6,988 nt of DNA from an uncultured Eubacteriales bacterium (GTDB taxonomy: Bacteria; Bacillota; Clostridia; TANB77; CAG-508). Of this stretch, positions 1 through 5,559 are shown in pieces. The position numbers and the translations under genes were made by a program. The stretch spans positions 1 to 6,988 of the forward strand of contig CACXCH010000080.1 of NCBI GenBank assembly GCA_902766085.1, in the 5' to 3' direction. A model generated the notes under the pieces. It searched no databases, was not told the origin of the DNA, and was given only the letters and a program-made list of their open reading frames with translations. Within the stretch, counting starts at the first letter, position 1; the number at the start of each line of letters is the position of its first letter.

Positions 1-527
1 CTTAGAGTTTTAACAAATTTTGATCTTAATAAAAATCTCTTCTTTGTATCATCGTTCATTATTAAATCCAAATGTCTTTCTCTGTATAGTGCTTCTTGAT
101 TAACCAATCCGTGGAATTTTTCAGGCAATGGTCTGAGTGCTTTTCCAAGGAATTGAAACTCATAAACTTGGACAGATTTTTCACCAGATTGTGTTGTAAA
201 CACATCTCCCTTTACGCCAATAAAATCACCTATGTCAAGTATTTCGTGAATCTTTCTATACTCGTCCTCTTTTAAGTCATCTCTTTTCATTACCAATTGA
301 ATATGTCCTGAAATATCACTTATATCTATAAAAGAAATTTTTCCCATTTTCCTTTTTGCCATAACTCTACCAGCTATTGAAACATTCTTAGTTCCATCTG
401 CTAGATTTCTGCATTCTTCAATTGAATGAGTTACTTCATATCTCTCAGGATGTGCTTGCCATCCGTATTCTACAGCTTTTCTCTCTTTTTCAGCTCTTGT
501 TGCCATTAATTCTTTAACATTTGCCAT
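1..527 (-). CDS. lysS: Lysyl-tRNA synthetase, class II (N-terminal part, truncated by window edge)
   Basis: This gene charges tRNA-Lys with lysine in the cytoplasm. The 175 visible residues are the N-terminal third of a protein normally near 490-500 residues. They contain a short helical extension (about 1-45), then the OB-fold anticodon-binding domain, with landmarks RVMAKRKMGKISFIDI (about 54-69), GHIQLVMKRD, DIGDFIGVKGDVF (about 98-110) and the family signature LRPLPEKFHGL (about 131-141). The linker YRERHLDLIMN and the helix leading into class II motif 1 (RSKFVKTL) follow. The catalytic core lies outside the window. The start at 527 is chosen because AAGGA (536-540) sits 8 bases upstream and the family alignment begins nearby. 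The gene follows proS by 32 bases on the same strand with no terminator between them, so they are probably co-transcribed. The protein is recognised from family motifs; AspRS and AsnRS share the fold but not the PLPEKFHG signature. Confidence 0.95.
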   Translation of the reverse strand, partial: MANVKELMATRAEKERKAVEYGWQAHPERYEVTHSIEECRNLADGTKNVSIAGRVMAKRKMGKISFIDISDISGHIQLVMKRDDLKEDEYRKIHEILDIGDFIGVKGDVFTTQSGEKSVQVYEFQFLGKALRPLPEKFHGLVNQEALYRERHLDLIMNDDTKKRFLLRSKFVKTL

Positions 528-559
528 ATCTATTTTCCTTTCTAAATTTTATTAGTTAT

Positions 560-1996
560 TTAATATTGTCTGCCCCAAATTACCATTTTGTCAGCTTTCT
601 TGCCACAATAAACGCAAGTATCTCCTAAATGTTCTTGTTCAAATGGTAAGCATCTAGATTTTGCTCCAGTTTCTTCATGAATTTTATTTTCGCAATCAGC
701 ACTTCCGCACCACATTGTTTTTATAAAGCCTTGATTAGTATTTAAAGCATTTTTAAATTCATCCATATTATGAGCTACACTTGTTTTATTATTCATTCTT
801 TCTAAACATAGATTATACATATTTTTTTGTATATCATCAAGTATTTCAGCAAGTTTTTCCTCTATTTCGTCAAGGTTAACTTCTATTTTTTCAAAGTTAT
901 CTCTTCTAACAAATACGCACTTATTGTTCTCAATGTCTCGAGGTCCTATTTCAATTCTAAGAGGCACCCCTCTCATTTCCCAGTCATTAAATTTATAACC
1001 AGTTGAATATTGTTCTCTATCATCAACTTTAATTCTAAAGTTAGTTTTTAGTTTTTCATATATTTCGTTGACCTTATCAAGTACTCCTTCTTTTTTCATT
1101 GCAATTGGTACTATTACTGCTTGTATTGGTGCTACTTTTGGTGGTAGTTTAAGTCCTCTATTGTCACCATGTGCCATAATTATTGCCCCAATTAGCCTTG
1201 TTGTCATTCCAAAAGATGTTTGATAAGCATATTCTTCCTGACCATTTCTATTTTGAAATTTAATATCAAATGGCTTAGAGAAATTTTGACCAAAATAATG
1301 TGATGTGGCTGATTGCAAAGCTCTACCATCATACATTAAAGTTTCAACAGTATATGTTTCTTCAGCTCCCGCAAACTTTTCGGTTTCTGTTTTTATTCCT
1401 TTTATAACTGGAATAGCAAGCAAATTTTCAATTACATCTGCATAAATGTTAAGCATTAATAAAGTTCTTTCTCTTGCTTCTTTCTCAGTTTCATGAATAG
1501 TATGTCCCTCTTGCCATAAAAACTCTCTGCTTCTTAAAAATGGCTTAGTTTCTTTTTCCCATCTTAGCACGCTGCACCATTGATTATAAAGAAAAGGTAA
1601 ATCTCTCCATGAGCTTAACCATTTCGAGTACATTGTTGAAATAATAGTTTCAGATGTTGGTCTTAGGCATAGTCTTTCATCTAGGTCCTGTCCACCAGCA
1701 TTTGTAACCCACGCTACTTCAGGTGCAAATCCCTTAACGTGATCCTTTTCTTTTTGTAATAGGCTTTCTGGAATTAACTCTGGAAAATAAACATTTTGAA
1801 TTCCAGTTTCTTTAAACTTTTTGTCAGTATAATCTTTTATATTCTCCCAAATTGCAAATCCATAAGGTCTAATAGCTATACAGCCTTTTGTCGCTGTATA
1901 ATCAGCAAGTTCAGCCTTTATTACAATATCAGTATACCATCTTGCAAAATCATCGTCTATATTGGTAATATCTTTAACAAATTCGTCTTTACTCAT
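560..1996 (-). CDS. proS: Prolyl-tRNA synthetase, eukaryote/archaeal-like (short) type
   Basis: This cytoplasmic class II enzyme attaches proline to tRNA-Pro. The 478-residue length and C-terminal zinc-type domain mark the eukaryote/archaeal-like ProRS (as in Thermus), not the longer E. coli type with an inserted editing domain. Visible landmarks are motif 1 (about 51-76, ending VYFPELIP), RPTSE at 112-116, motif 2 (RWEKETKPFLRSREFLWQEG, about 145-164) and motif 3 (about 263-290, with MAHGDNRGLKLPP). The anticodon-binding domain (about 290-400, with WEMRGVPLRIEIGPRD) comes next. The C-terminal domain has candidate zinc ligands Cys430, Cys435, Cys461 and Cys464 and ends in the characteristic WGRQY. 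The start is fixed by family alignment (VKDITNIDDDFARWYTDIV), as there is no other in-frame start and a stop lies just upstream. The oddity is that no Shine-Dalgarno sits near this ATG; the only one is 48 bases away, behind a hairpin. Confidence 0.98.
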   Translation of the reverse strand: MSKDEFVKDITNIDDDFARWYTDIVIKAELADYTATKGCIAIRPYGFAIWENIKDYTDKKFKETGIQNVYFPELIPESLLQKEKDHVKGFAPEVAWVTNAGGQDLDERLCLRPTSETIISTMYSKWLSSWRDLPFLYNQWCSVLRWEKETKPFLRSREFLWQEGHTIHETEKEARERTLLMLNIYADVIENLLAIPVIKGIKTETEKFAGAEETYTVETLMYDGRALQSATSHYFGQNFSKPFDIKFQNRNGQEEYAYQTSFGMTTRLIGAIIMAHGDNRGLKLPPKVAPIQAVIVPIAMKKEGVLDKVNEIYEKLKTNFRIKVDDREQYSTGYKFNDWEMRGVPLRIEIGPRDIENNKCVFVRRDNFEKIEVNLDEIEEKLAEILDDIQKNMYNLCLERMNNKTSVAHNMDEFKNALNTNQGFIKTMWCGSADCENKIHEETGAKSRCLPFEQEHLGDTCVYCGKKADKMVIWGRQY

Positions 1997-2050
1997 TATT
2001 TTACAATGTAATCAACTATTAAAAAACTTAATAATTGGTTAAAACCTCCT
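1997..2050 (-). promoter_or_regulatory. proS leader: distant Shine-Dalgarno plus hairpin
   Basis: A perfect AGGAGG lies at 2045-2050, 48 bases before the proS ATG, far beyond the usual 5-10 bases. Between them is an inverted repeat of 10 base pairs with one G-U pair (arms 2013-2022 and 2028-2037, 5-base loop). A further 5-base complement, UUUUA/UAAAA (2040-2044 with 1999-2003), could close the outer part so that AGGAGG and the ATG flank the base of the structure. A seven-codon frame starting with ATT (2035 to 2012) is the only frame placed properly for the AGGAGG, but ATT is a very rare start. The sequence and complementarity are seen directly; a role in positioning the ribosome is inference. 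Confidence 0.5.
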
Positions 2051-2066
2051 AAAAATTTCTTAACTA

Positions 2067-2095
2067 ATATTACCATAAATTAACGCTCAAGTCAA
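2067..2095 (-). promoter_or_regulatory. proS-lysS promoter, -35 TTGACT / -10 TAATAT
   Basis: On the minus strand, TTGACT (2090-2095) and TAATAT (2067-2072) are separated by exactly 17 bases, close to the sigma-A consensus. Transcription would start near 2060 and give a leader of about 64 bases containing the displaced AGGAGG and hairpin. No T-box consensus is seen here, although T-boxes often control synthetase genes in this phylum. Confidence 0.7.
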
Positions 2096-2112
2096 TTAAA
2101 AGTACATTTTAT

Positions 2113-2132
2113 TATACAATAATTTGTGTATA
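2113..2132. promoter_or_regulatory. Inverted repeat TATACA-N8-TGTATA, candidate operator
   Basis: Two perfect 6-base arms separated by 8 bases lie between the divergent promoters, about 18 bases upstream of the proS -35 and about 44 bases upstream of the -35 of the small membrane gene. The symmetry fits a dimeric regulator site, but no regulator gene is in view. In DNA this AT-rich a chance match is possible. Confidence 0.25.
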
Positions 2133-2152
2133 TTGGTCAGACGTACATTAAA

Positions 2153-2171
2153 TTAAAAATAATATTTTTAA
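2153..2171. repeat. 19-base perfect AT-only palindrome
   Basis: Nine-base arms (TTAAAAATA and TATTTTTAA) surround one central A. The element ends 4 bases before the -35 of the plus-strand promoter at 2176. Its position and A/T tracts resemble an UP element that contacts the RNA polymerase alpha subunit. It could equally be a protein-binding site or chance in AT-rich DNA. Confidence 0.3.
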
Positions 2172-2175
2172 AGTA

Positions 2176-2205
2176 TTGAAGTTTACGTAATAAATGTGAT
2201 ATAAT
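2176..2205 (+). promoter_or_regulatory. Promoter of the small membrane gene, extended -10
   Basis: TTGAAG (2176-2181) and a perfect TATAAT (2200-2205) are 18 bases apart. TG at 2197-2198 makes the extended -10 TGATATAAT. Predicted transcription start is near 2212, giving a 40-base leader with GAGGAGG at 2236-2242. The spacer holds the perfect 8-base palindrome TTACGTAA (2183-2190), well placed for a repressor. Confidence 0.75.
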
Positions 2206-2252
2206 ATAGGTGTTGCAATTAATTTTCACTTTGTTGAGGAGGTTCACTATTT

Positions 2253-2516
2253 ATGAAAAAAATAAGTGAAAAAACACGGAGTCGTTGGTTAAGAATATTC
2301 AACGTTTTGATGTTAATAGTGTATCCTGTAATATTTTGGATATTAACAGTAGCATTCGAATATTTCTCCCACCCCGTTGGAAGCGTAGTCTTTACAGTAA
2401 TCGGGAAGATAATTTGCGTTGTTATCGTTATCGTAGAAATTGGTATCATATTTGCAATATTAAATATGGTTCTGTTTCTGATTTTCGACATCCGCAATTC
2501 CGACACCGACAATTAA
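2253..2516 (+). CDS. Small hydrophobic membrane protein, unknown function (87 aa)
   Basis: I do not recognise this protein. The N-terminus is basic (MKKISEKTRSRWLR), followed by one clear membrane segment (about 15-36). A long hydrophobic stretch (about 43-78) contains Lys52 and Glu62 and may be two short segments rather than one. The C-terminus is short and acidic (DIRNSDTDN). The basic end suggests a cytoplasmic N-terminus. The gene is credible because GAGGAGG (2236-2242) lies 10 bases before the ATG, an extended -10 promoter precedes it and a strong terminator follows 6 bases after the stop. Codon use is unlike its neighbours: by my count about 34 of 87 codons end in G or C, it uses CGG, CGT and CGC for arginine, and seven of its last nine sense codons end in C. 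This suggests recent acquisition. It converges with the gene at 2578-3573. It could be a phage- or element-derived membrane peptide, but nothing proves that. Confidence 0.72.
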   Translation: MKKISEKTRSRWLRIFNVLMLIVYPVIFWILTVAFEYFSHPVGSVVFTVIGKIICVVIVIVEIGIIFAILNMVLFLIFDIRNSDTDN

Positions 2517-2522
2517 CAAAGG

Positions 2523-2555
2523 TAGCCACGCAGTAATTTTTGCGTGGCTATTTTT
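2523..2555 (+). terminator. Rho-independent terminator after the small membrane gene
   Basis: A perfect 10-base-pair stem (TAGCCACGCA, 2523-2532, with TGCGTGGCTA, 2541-2550) has an 8-base loop and is followed by TTTTT. It is the most GC-rich hairpin in the window. It lies between two convergent genes and could also stop transcripts from the minus strand, although on that side the following tract (CCTTTGTT) is a poor U-run. Confidence 0.9.
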
Positions 2556-2577
2556 ATATTATTATTTCATATAAATT

Positions 2578-3573
2578 TTATATATCCCTTTCGTCGTCGT
2601 TAGTATTTTTTACTCTATCAGTGTTAGCTTGCTCTTTTGGAGCTTTTGTTTGATTAGATAAATTTGCTTGAACTTGTTTTGAATCAACATTCTGATTATT
2701 TATCGATACTTTTACATTTTCTCTAAAACTATTTTCTGTTTTCGTATTTGATCCAACTTTTTTTGATTTTGATTGTTCTTTTTGATTTACTTCATCTTCA
2801 ATAATTTGGCAACATTCCTCTGGAGTATATGTCCAGTTTGCATCTTTATCACCAAGATTATATAGGTCAATAATATAAGCTGATTTGTCATATTCTGTTC
2901 TATCTGCTGTAAAGTGTTGATCAATTGTATATGGTACTATGTCATCTCCCATTTTTCCGATTGAGGCAATTATTTTTTTCGATGGTTTATATACTATTCC
3001 ATATCCTTGTACACTTTGCTTAACTGACCCGCTATGGTTACCATTGTATGATTCTTGTAAGCTAACCCAACCATTTTGAGCATATTTAATTAAATTTTCT
3101 CTATTATTTAGAATTGAGGCATCATTTGTTTTATGGGTTTCATCTGTCCAATCATAATATGAATATTGTGGATTTGTCGAAATAAAGCCAATATCATCCT
3201 TGCTAAGTTCTTGGCCTGTTTCTTCTTTAAAATAGTCTAATAAGTCATCTACAAACTGATCACCGTCAAGTTCTTTACTTTGTTCTTTTCCTTCTTCTTC
3301 GATTTGTGTTGATTTTTCCATTTTGGATTGCTCTTGTTGTTGTTTGCCATATCCTGATTTTGAATTTTCATTAGATTTAGCTTTTTGACCTTCTGGTATT
3401 TCCTCCCAGCCTTTGTAATTTGTTTCAGTAGCACTTTTTTGCGTATTGGTAGCACTATGTATTCCAAATGCAGAAGCAATTCCAATACCAATTGTCAAGA
3501 AAAAAGCAGCTATCCTGCCTCTTCTCTTTGCTGGCAAATTTTTCTTATTACTTTTATTATTCTTATTACTCAT
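2578..3573 (-). CDS. Unrecognised exported or membrane-anchored protein (331 aa)
   Basis: I do not recognise the family. The N-terminus is rich in Asn and Lys, then basic (KRRGR, 16-20), followed by one hydrophobic segment (about 21-38) that would serve as a signal peptide or membrane anchor. ASA at 33-35 is a possible signal peptidase I site, and there is no lipoprotein cysteine. Residues 45-103 are low-complexity, rich in Lys, Gln, Glu and Ser. A probably folded domain spans about 104-265, with an acidic helix-like start (DQFVDDLLDYFKEETG) and strand-like stretches such as GYGIVYKPSKKIIASIG (190-206) and SAYIIDLYNL (231-240). A Cys-Cys pair is at 254-255. The tail (about 266-331) is polar and probably disordered. 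ATG 3573 is the only reasonable start, since a stop lies shortly upstream in frame and the next Met is at 85. Its Shine-Dalgarno is 29 bases away. It has its own promoter, so although it follows rfbB it need not belong to the rhamnose operon. Surface location is inference. Confidence 0.85.
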   Translation of the reverse strand: MSNKNNKSNKKNLPAKRRGRIAAFFLTIGIGIASAFGIHSATNTQKSATETNYKGWEEIPEGQKAKSNENSKSGYGKQQQEQSKMEKSTQIEEEGKEQSKELDGDQFVDDLLDYFKEETGQELSKDDIGFISTNPQYSYYDWTDETHKTNDASILNNRENLIKYAQNGWVSLQESYNGNHSGSVKQSVQGYGIVYKPSKKIIASIGKMGDDIVPYTIDQHFTADRTEYDKSAYIIDLYNLGDKDANWTYTPEECCQIIEDEVNQKEQSKSKKVGSNTKTENSFRENVKVSINNQNVDSKQVQANLSNQTKAPKEQANTDRVKNTNDDERDI

Positions 3574-3608
3574 TTGTTTATTTTGTAATGTTTTACATTA
3601 CTCTCCTT
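3574..3608 (-). promoter_or_regulatory. Leader with distant Shine-Dalgarno, ATG-TAA start-stop and hairpin
   Basis: AAGGAG (3603-3608) is 29 bases from the real start at 3573. Four bases after it comes ATG directly followed by TAA (3598 to 3593), a minimal start-stop element. That element lies within a perfect inverted repeat with 7-base arms and a 3-base loop (3585-3591 and 3595-3601). If the hairpin folded, the remaining linker from AAGGAG to the real ATG would be about 12 bases, near normal. The pattern is seen directly; regulation by ribosome stalling, re-initiation or hairpin bridging is inference. Confidence 0.5.
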
Positions 3609-3645
3609 ATCTCATATTTGGTTTTAATTCTAACCATCTTTAACT

Positions 3646-3674
3646 ATAATACCACTATATTTTTCCAATTTCAA
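3646..3674 (-). promoter_or_regulatory. Promoter of the 331-residue protein gene
   Basis: On the minus strand TTGAAA (3669-3674) and TATTAT (3646-3651) are 17 bases apart, and TG one base before the -10 gives an extended -10. Predicted start is near 3639, giving a leader of about 66 bases. This supports separate transcription from the rhamnose genes upstream. Confidence 0.65.
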
Positions 3675-3690
3675 TATTTTTATGCAGTTA

Positions 3691-3731
3691 AGTAAAAAAT
3701 ATTTGTTACTGAACTGTAATAAATATTTACT
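3691..3731 (-). terminator. Imperfect AT-rich hairpin after rfbB, possible weak terminator
   Basis: Starting 9 bases after the rfbB stop, the transcript can fold into a long imperfect stem. It has an inner TTAC/GTAA, one mismatch, then eight A-U pairs and, after a bulge, AGU/ACU, around a 6-base loop. There is a T-run inside the 3' arm but no clean U-tract after it. Its place between rfbB and the next promoter fits termination of the rhamnose transcript, but the stem is weak. Confidence 0.35.
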
Positions 3732-3740
3732 CAGTGGCAA

Positions 3741-4709
3741 CTATTCAAGCCAGCTTGGATGGTCTAAATACCAATCAATTGTTTTTATAATTCCATCTTC
3801 AAACTTTGTTTTTGGTAACCATCCTAATTCATTATGAATTTTGGTTGGGTCAATCGCATATCTGTAGTCATGGCCTTTTCTGTCAGTGACATGCTCTATT
3901 AAAGATTCAGGTTTTCCTAGTCTATTTAGTATAAGTTTAACTATTTCAATATTGCGTTTTTCGTTGTGACCACCTATATTATATCTTTCTCCTTTTCTTC
4001 CTTTGTGAAGTACAAGATCAATTGCCTCACAATGGTCTTCTACGTATAACCAGTCTCTAATATTTAGGCCCTCCCCATATACAGGAAGCTTCTCATCTTT
4101 TAAAGCTAAACTAATCATATGGGGAATTAATTTTTCGTGATGCTGATATGGCCCATAATTATTTGAGCAGTTTGTTACGCTTACATTCATATTAAATGTT
4201 TTGCTATATGCTAGTGCTATTAAATCTGAGCTTGCTTTTGATGCTGAATATGGGCTATTAGGTTTTATTGGAGATGTTTCAGTAAAATAACCATCTTCTT
4301 TTAGAGATCCATATACTTCATCAGTTGAAATATGAACAAACTTATTACTTGAGCCTTCTCCCCAAACCTGACGCGCTGCTTCTAGTAATGTGTGTGTTCC
4401 AAGTACATTGGTTTTTGTAAAGATAAATGGATTTTTTATTGAATTGTCAACATGTGATTCTGCCGCAAAATGAACAATTGCATCAATATCATATTTTTTT
4501 AACGTTTCCATTACTTGGTCATAATCACAAATGTCACCTTTAACAAATGTGATTTTATCTATTACATTATCTAGATTGTGTATGTTTCCAGCATAAGTTA
4601 ATTTATCATATACAACAAATTTATATATTCCATCATATTTCTTTACCATTAGTTCAACAAAATTTGCTCCAATAAATCCTGCTGCTCCGGTTATCATAAT
4701 ATTTTTCAT
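3741..4709 (-). CDS. rfbB: dTDP-glucose 4,6-dehydratase
   Basis: This cytoplasmic, NAD-dependent enzyme converts dTDP-glucose to dTDP-4-keto-6-deoxyglucose, the second step to dTDP-L-rhamnose. It is an extended short-chain dehydrogenase. The Rossmann glycine motif GAAGFIG is at 8-14, VYDKLTYAGN at 33-42, GDICD at 58-62 and HFAAESHVDNSI at 80-91. The catalytic HISTDEVYG carries Thr129, Asp130 and Glu131, and YSASK carries Tyr154 and Lys158. NNYGPYQHHEKLIP (183-196) and RDWLYVEDH (218-226) form the nucleotide-sugar side. At 322 residues it is slightly short for the family (about 340-360) but has every motif. The start has a normal Shine-Dalgarno, AAAGGA at 4721-4726, 11 bases upstream. It is the last rhamnose gene in transcription order and is 214 bases from rfbC, across a repeat-filled gap. 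Confidence 0.97.
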   Translation of the reverse strand: MKNIMITGAAGFIGANFVELMVKKYDGIYKFVVYDKLTYAGNIHNLDNVIDKITFVKGDICDYDQVMETLKKYDIDAIVHFAAESHVDNSIKNPFIFTKTNVLGTHTLLEAARQVWGEGSSNKFVHISTDEVYGSLKEDGYFTETSPIKPNSPYSASKASSDLIALAYSKTFNMNVSVTNCSNNYGPYQHHEKLIPHMISLALKDEKLPVYGEGLNIRDWLYVEDHCEAIDLVLHKGRKGERYNIGGHNEKRNIEIVKLILNRLGKPESLIEHVTDRKGHDYRYAIDPTKIHNELGWLPKTKFEDGIIKTIDWYLDHPSWLE

Positions 4710-4742
4710 TTTTAATTAATTCCTTTCGTTTTCAAGCATTGA

Positions 4743-4920
4743 TTAAATTAGTTAGATTAATTTTGCTTTAAATTTTAATAGCTATTAACTTTATTTACTT
4801 ACTCTAAAGCTTAATATCTATTAACTTTATTTATTAGTTTTGCTCTAAAGTTCAGTATCTATTTTATTTGCTAGTTTTGTTTTAAATTTTTCTAACCACT
4901 TGCTTTATTTATTAGTTGCA
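4743..4920. repeat. Degenerate direct-repeat array between rfbC and rfbB
   Basis: Successive units start at TTTATTTA-like words at 4790, 4826, 4863 and 4904, giving periods of 36, 37 and 41 bases. A more divergent unit precedes them (4743-4789). Shared blocks are TATTAACTTTATTTA (twice), TTTATTTATTAGTT (twice), a TTTTGCTTTAAA/TTTTGCTCTAAA/TTTTGTTTTAAA core (three times) and AGTATCTA/AATATCTA. The last copy is partial. No frame through it is open for long. It fills nearly all of the rfbC-rfbB gap. It looks like decayed tandem duplication of a spacer, not a CRISPR array, because units differ and there are no unique spacers. Confidence 0.6.
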
Positions 4921-4923
4921 TTA

Positions 4924-5517
4924 CTATTCCAAATTTTTAAATAAATCTGTGTTTTTTAATTCCTTTAGGGTTGGCCATTTTCCGTCCTTTTCTGAAGTTA
5001 AAAGTTCCTCTTTTTTTATATCTCCAAAAGGCCAGTCAATTGCTACATCAGGGTCATTCCACTGTAAACCACCTTCTGATGAGTGATCATAAATATTGTC
5101 AACTTTGTAACAAAATTCAGCTGTTTCTGATAATACTAAAAAGCCATGTGCAAATCCTCTTGGGATGTAAAACATTTTTTTGTTTTCTTCAGAAAGTATT
5201 ACTCCTTCCCACTTTCCATAGGTTTTGCTTCCTGGTCTTAAATCAACTGCAACATCAAATACTTCACCTCTTATGCATCTAACAATTTTTGCCTGTGAAT
5301 GTTCTTTTTGAAAATGTAAGCCTCTTAAAACGCCTTTTTTAGATTTACTTTGGTTGTCTTGAATAAAGTCCCCTTTTATGCCTATTTCTTCAAAATCACT
5401 TTTTTCATAAGTTTCCATAAAGTATCCACGTTCGTCTCCAAAAACCGTTGGTTCAATAATGCATACTCCGTCTATCGAAGTATCCGTTCTCTTAAATTTT
5501 CCCATAATTTTTTGCAT
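4924..5517 (-). CDS. rfbC: dTDP-4-dehydrorhamnose 3,5-epimerase
   Basis: This enzyme epimerises C3 and C5 of dTDP-4-keto-6-deoxyglucose to give dTDP-4-dehydrorhamnose, the third step of the pathway; the family is a dimeric cupin in the cytoplasm. Seen in order are IIEPTVFGDERGYFMETY (20-37), QDNQSKSKKGVLRGLHFQ (53-70) with the catalytic-type His68, VRCIRGEVFDVAVDLR (79-94), FYIPRGFAHGFLVLS (116-130), FCYKVDNIY (135-143) with the conserved Tyr137, and WNDPDVAIDWP (153-163). The 197 residues are a full-length family member. The annotated ATG gives MQKIMGKFK; Met5 (at 5505) is an alternative, but neither has a nearby Shine-Dalgarno. The only good one, AAAGGAG at 5553-5559, is 35 bases before the first ATG and sits next to a three-codon frame. 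The gene lies 116 bases after rfbA. Confidence 0.97.
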   Translation of the reverse strand: MQKIMGKFKRTDTSIDGVCIIEPTVFGDERGYFMETYEKSDFEEIGIKGDFIQDNQSKSKKGVLRGLHFQKEHSQAKIVRCIRGEVFDVAVDLRPGSKTYGKWEGVILSEENKKMFYIPRGFAHGFLVLSETAEFCYKVDNIYDHSSEGGLQWNDPDVAIDWPFGDIKKEELLTSEKDGKWPTLKELKNTDLFKNLE

Positions 5518-5559
5518 TTGTATGATATGTTAATAATTTAAATAATCATACGCTCCTTT
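5518..5559 (-). promoter_or_regulatory. rfbC leader: distant Shine-Dalgarno, three-codon frame and inverted repeat
   Basis: AAAGGAG (5553-5559) is 35 bases from the rfbC ATG. Three bases after it begins ATG ATT ATT TAA (5549 to 5538), out of frame with rfbC and ending 20 bases before its ATG. Perfect 7-base arms GTATGAT (minus strand, 5545-5551) and ATCATAC (5520-5526) flank an 18-base loop, so that folding would bring the Shine-Dalgarno within a few bases of the true start. Sequence facts are direct; a regulatory role is inference. Confidence 0.45.

Noticed and set aside
2012..2035. ATT-started seven-codon leader peptide before proS
   Set aside because: ATT is a very rare start codon, and the frame lacks codon repeats (such as proline runs) that would suggest attenuation. 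Kept only as an alternative reading of the AGGAGG.
1997..2100. T-box riboswitch before proS
   Set aside because: There is no T-box consensus, no specifier stem, and the predicted leader is too short.
2219..2512. 97-codon open frame on the minus strand, opposite the small membrane gene
   Set aside because: It has no Shine-Dalgarno, is composed like an antisense shadow, and covers a gene that has its own promoter, Shine-Dalgarno and terminator.
2285..2536. Second plus-strand frame overlapping the small membrane gene
   Set aside because: It has no ribosome binding site, runs into the terminator stem, and its product is basic with no recognisable fold. It is a frame shadow.
4743..4920. CRISPR array
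   Set aside because: Units are degenerate along their whole length, there are no constant repeats with unique spacers, and no cas genes are in view.
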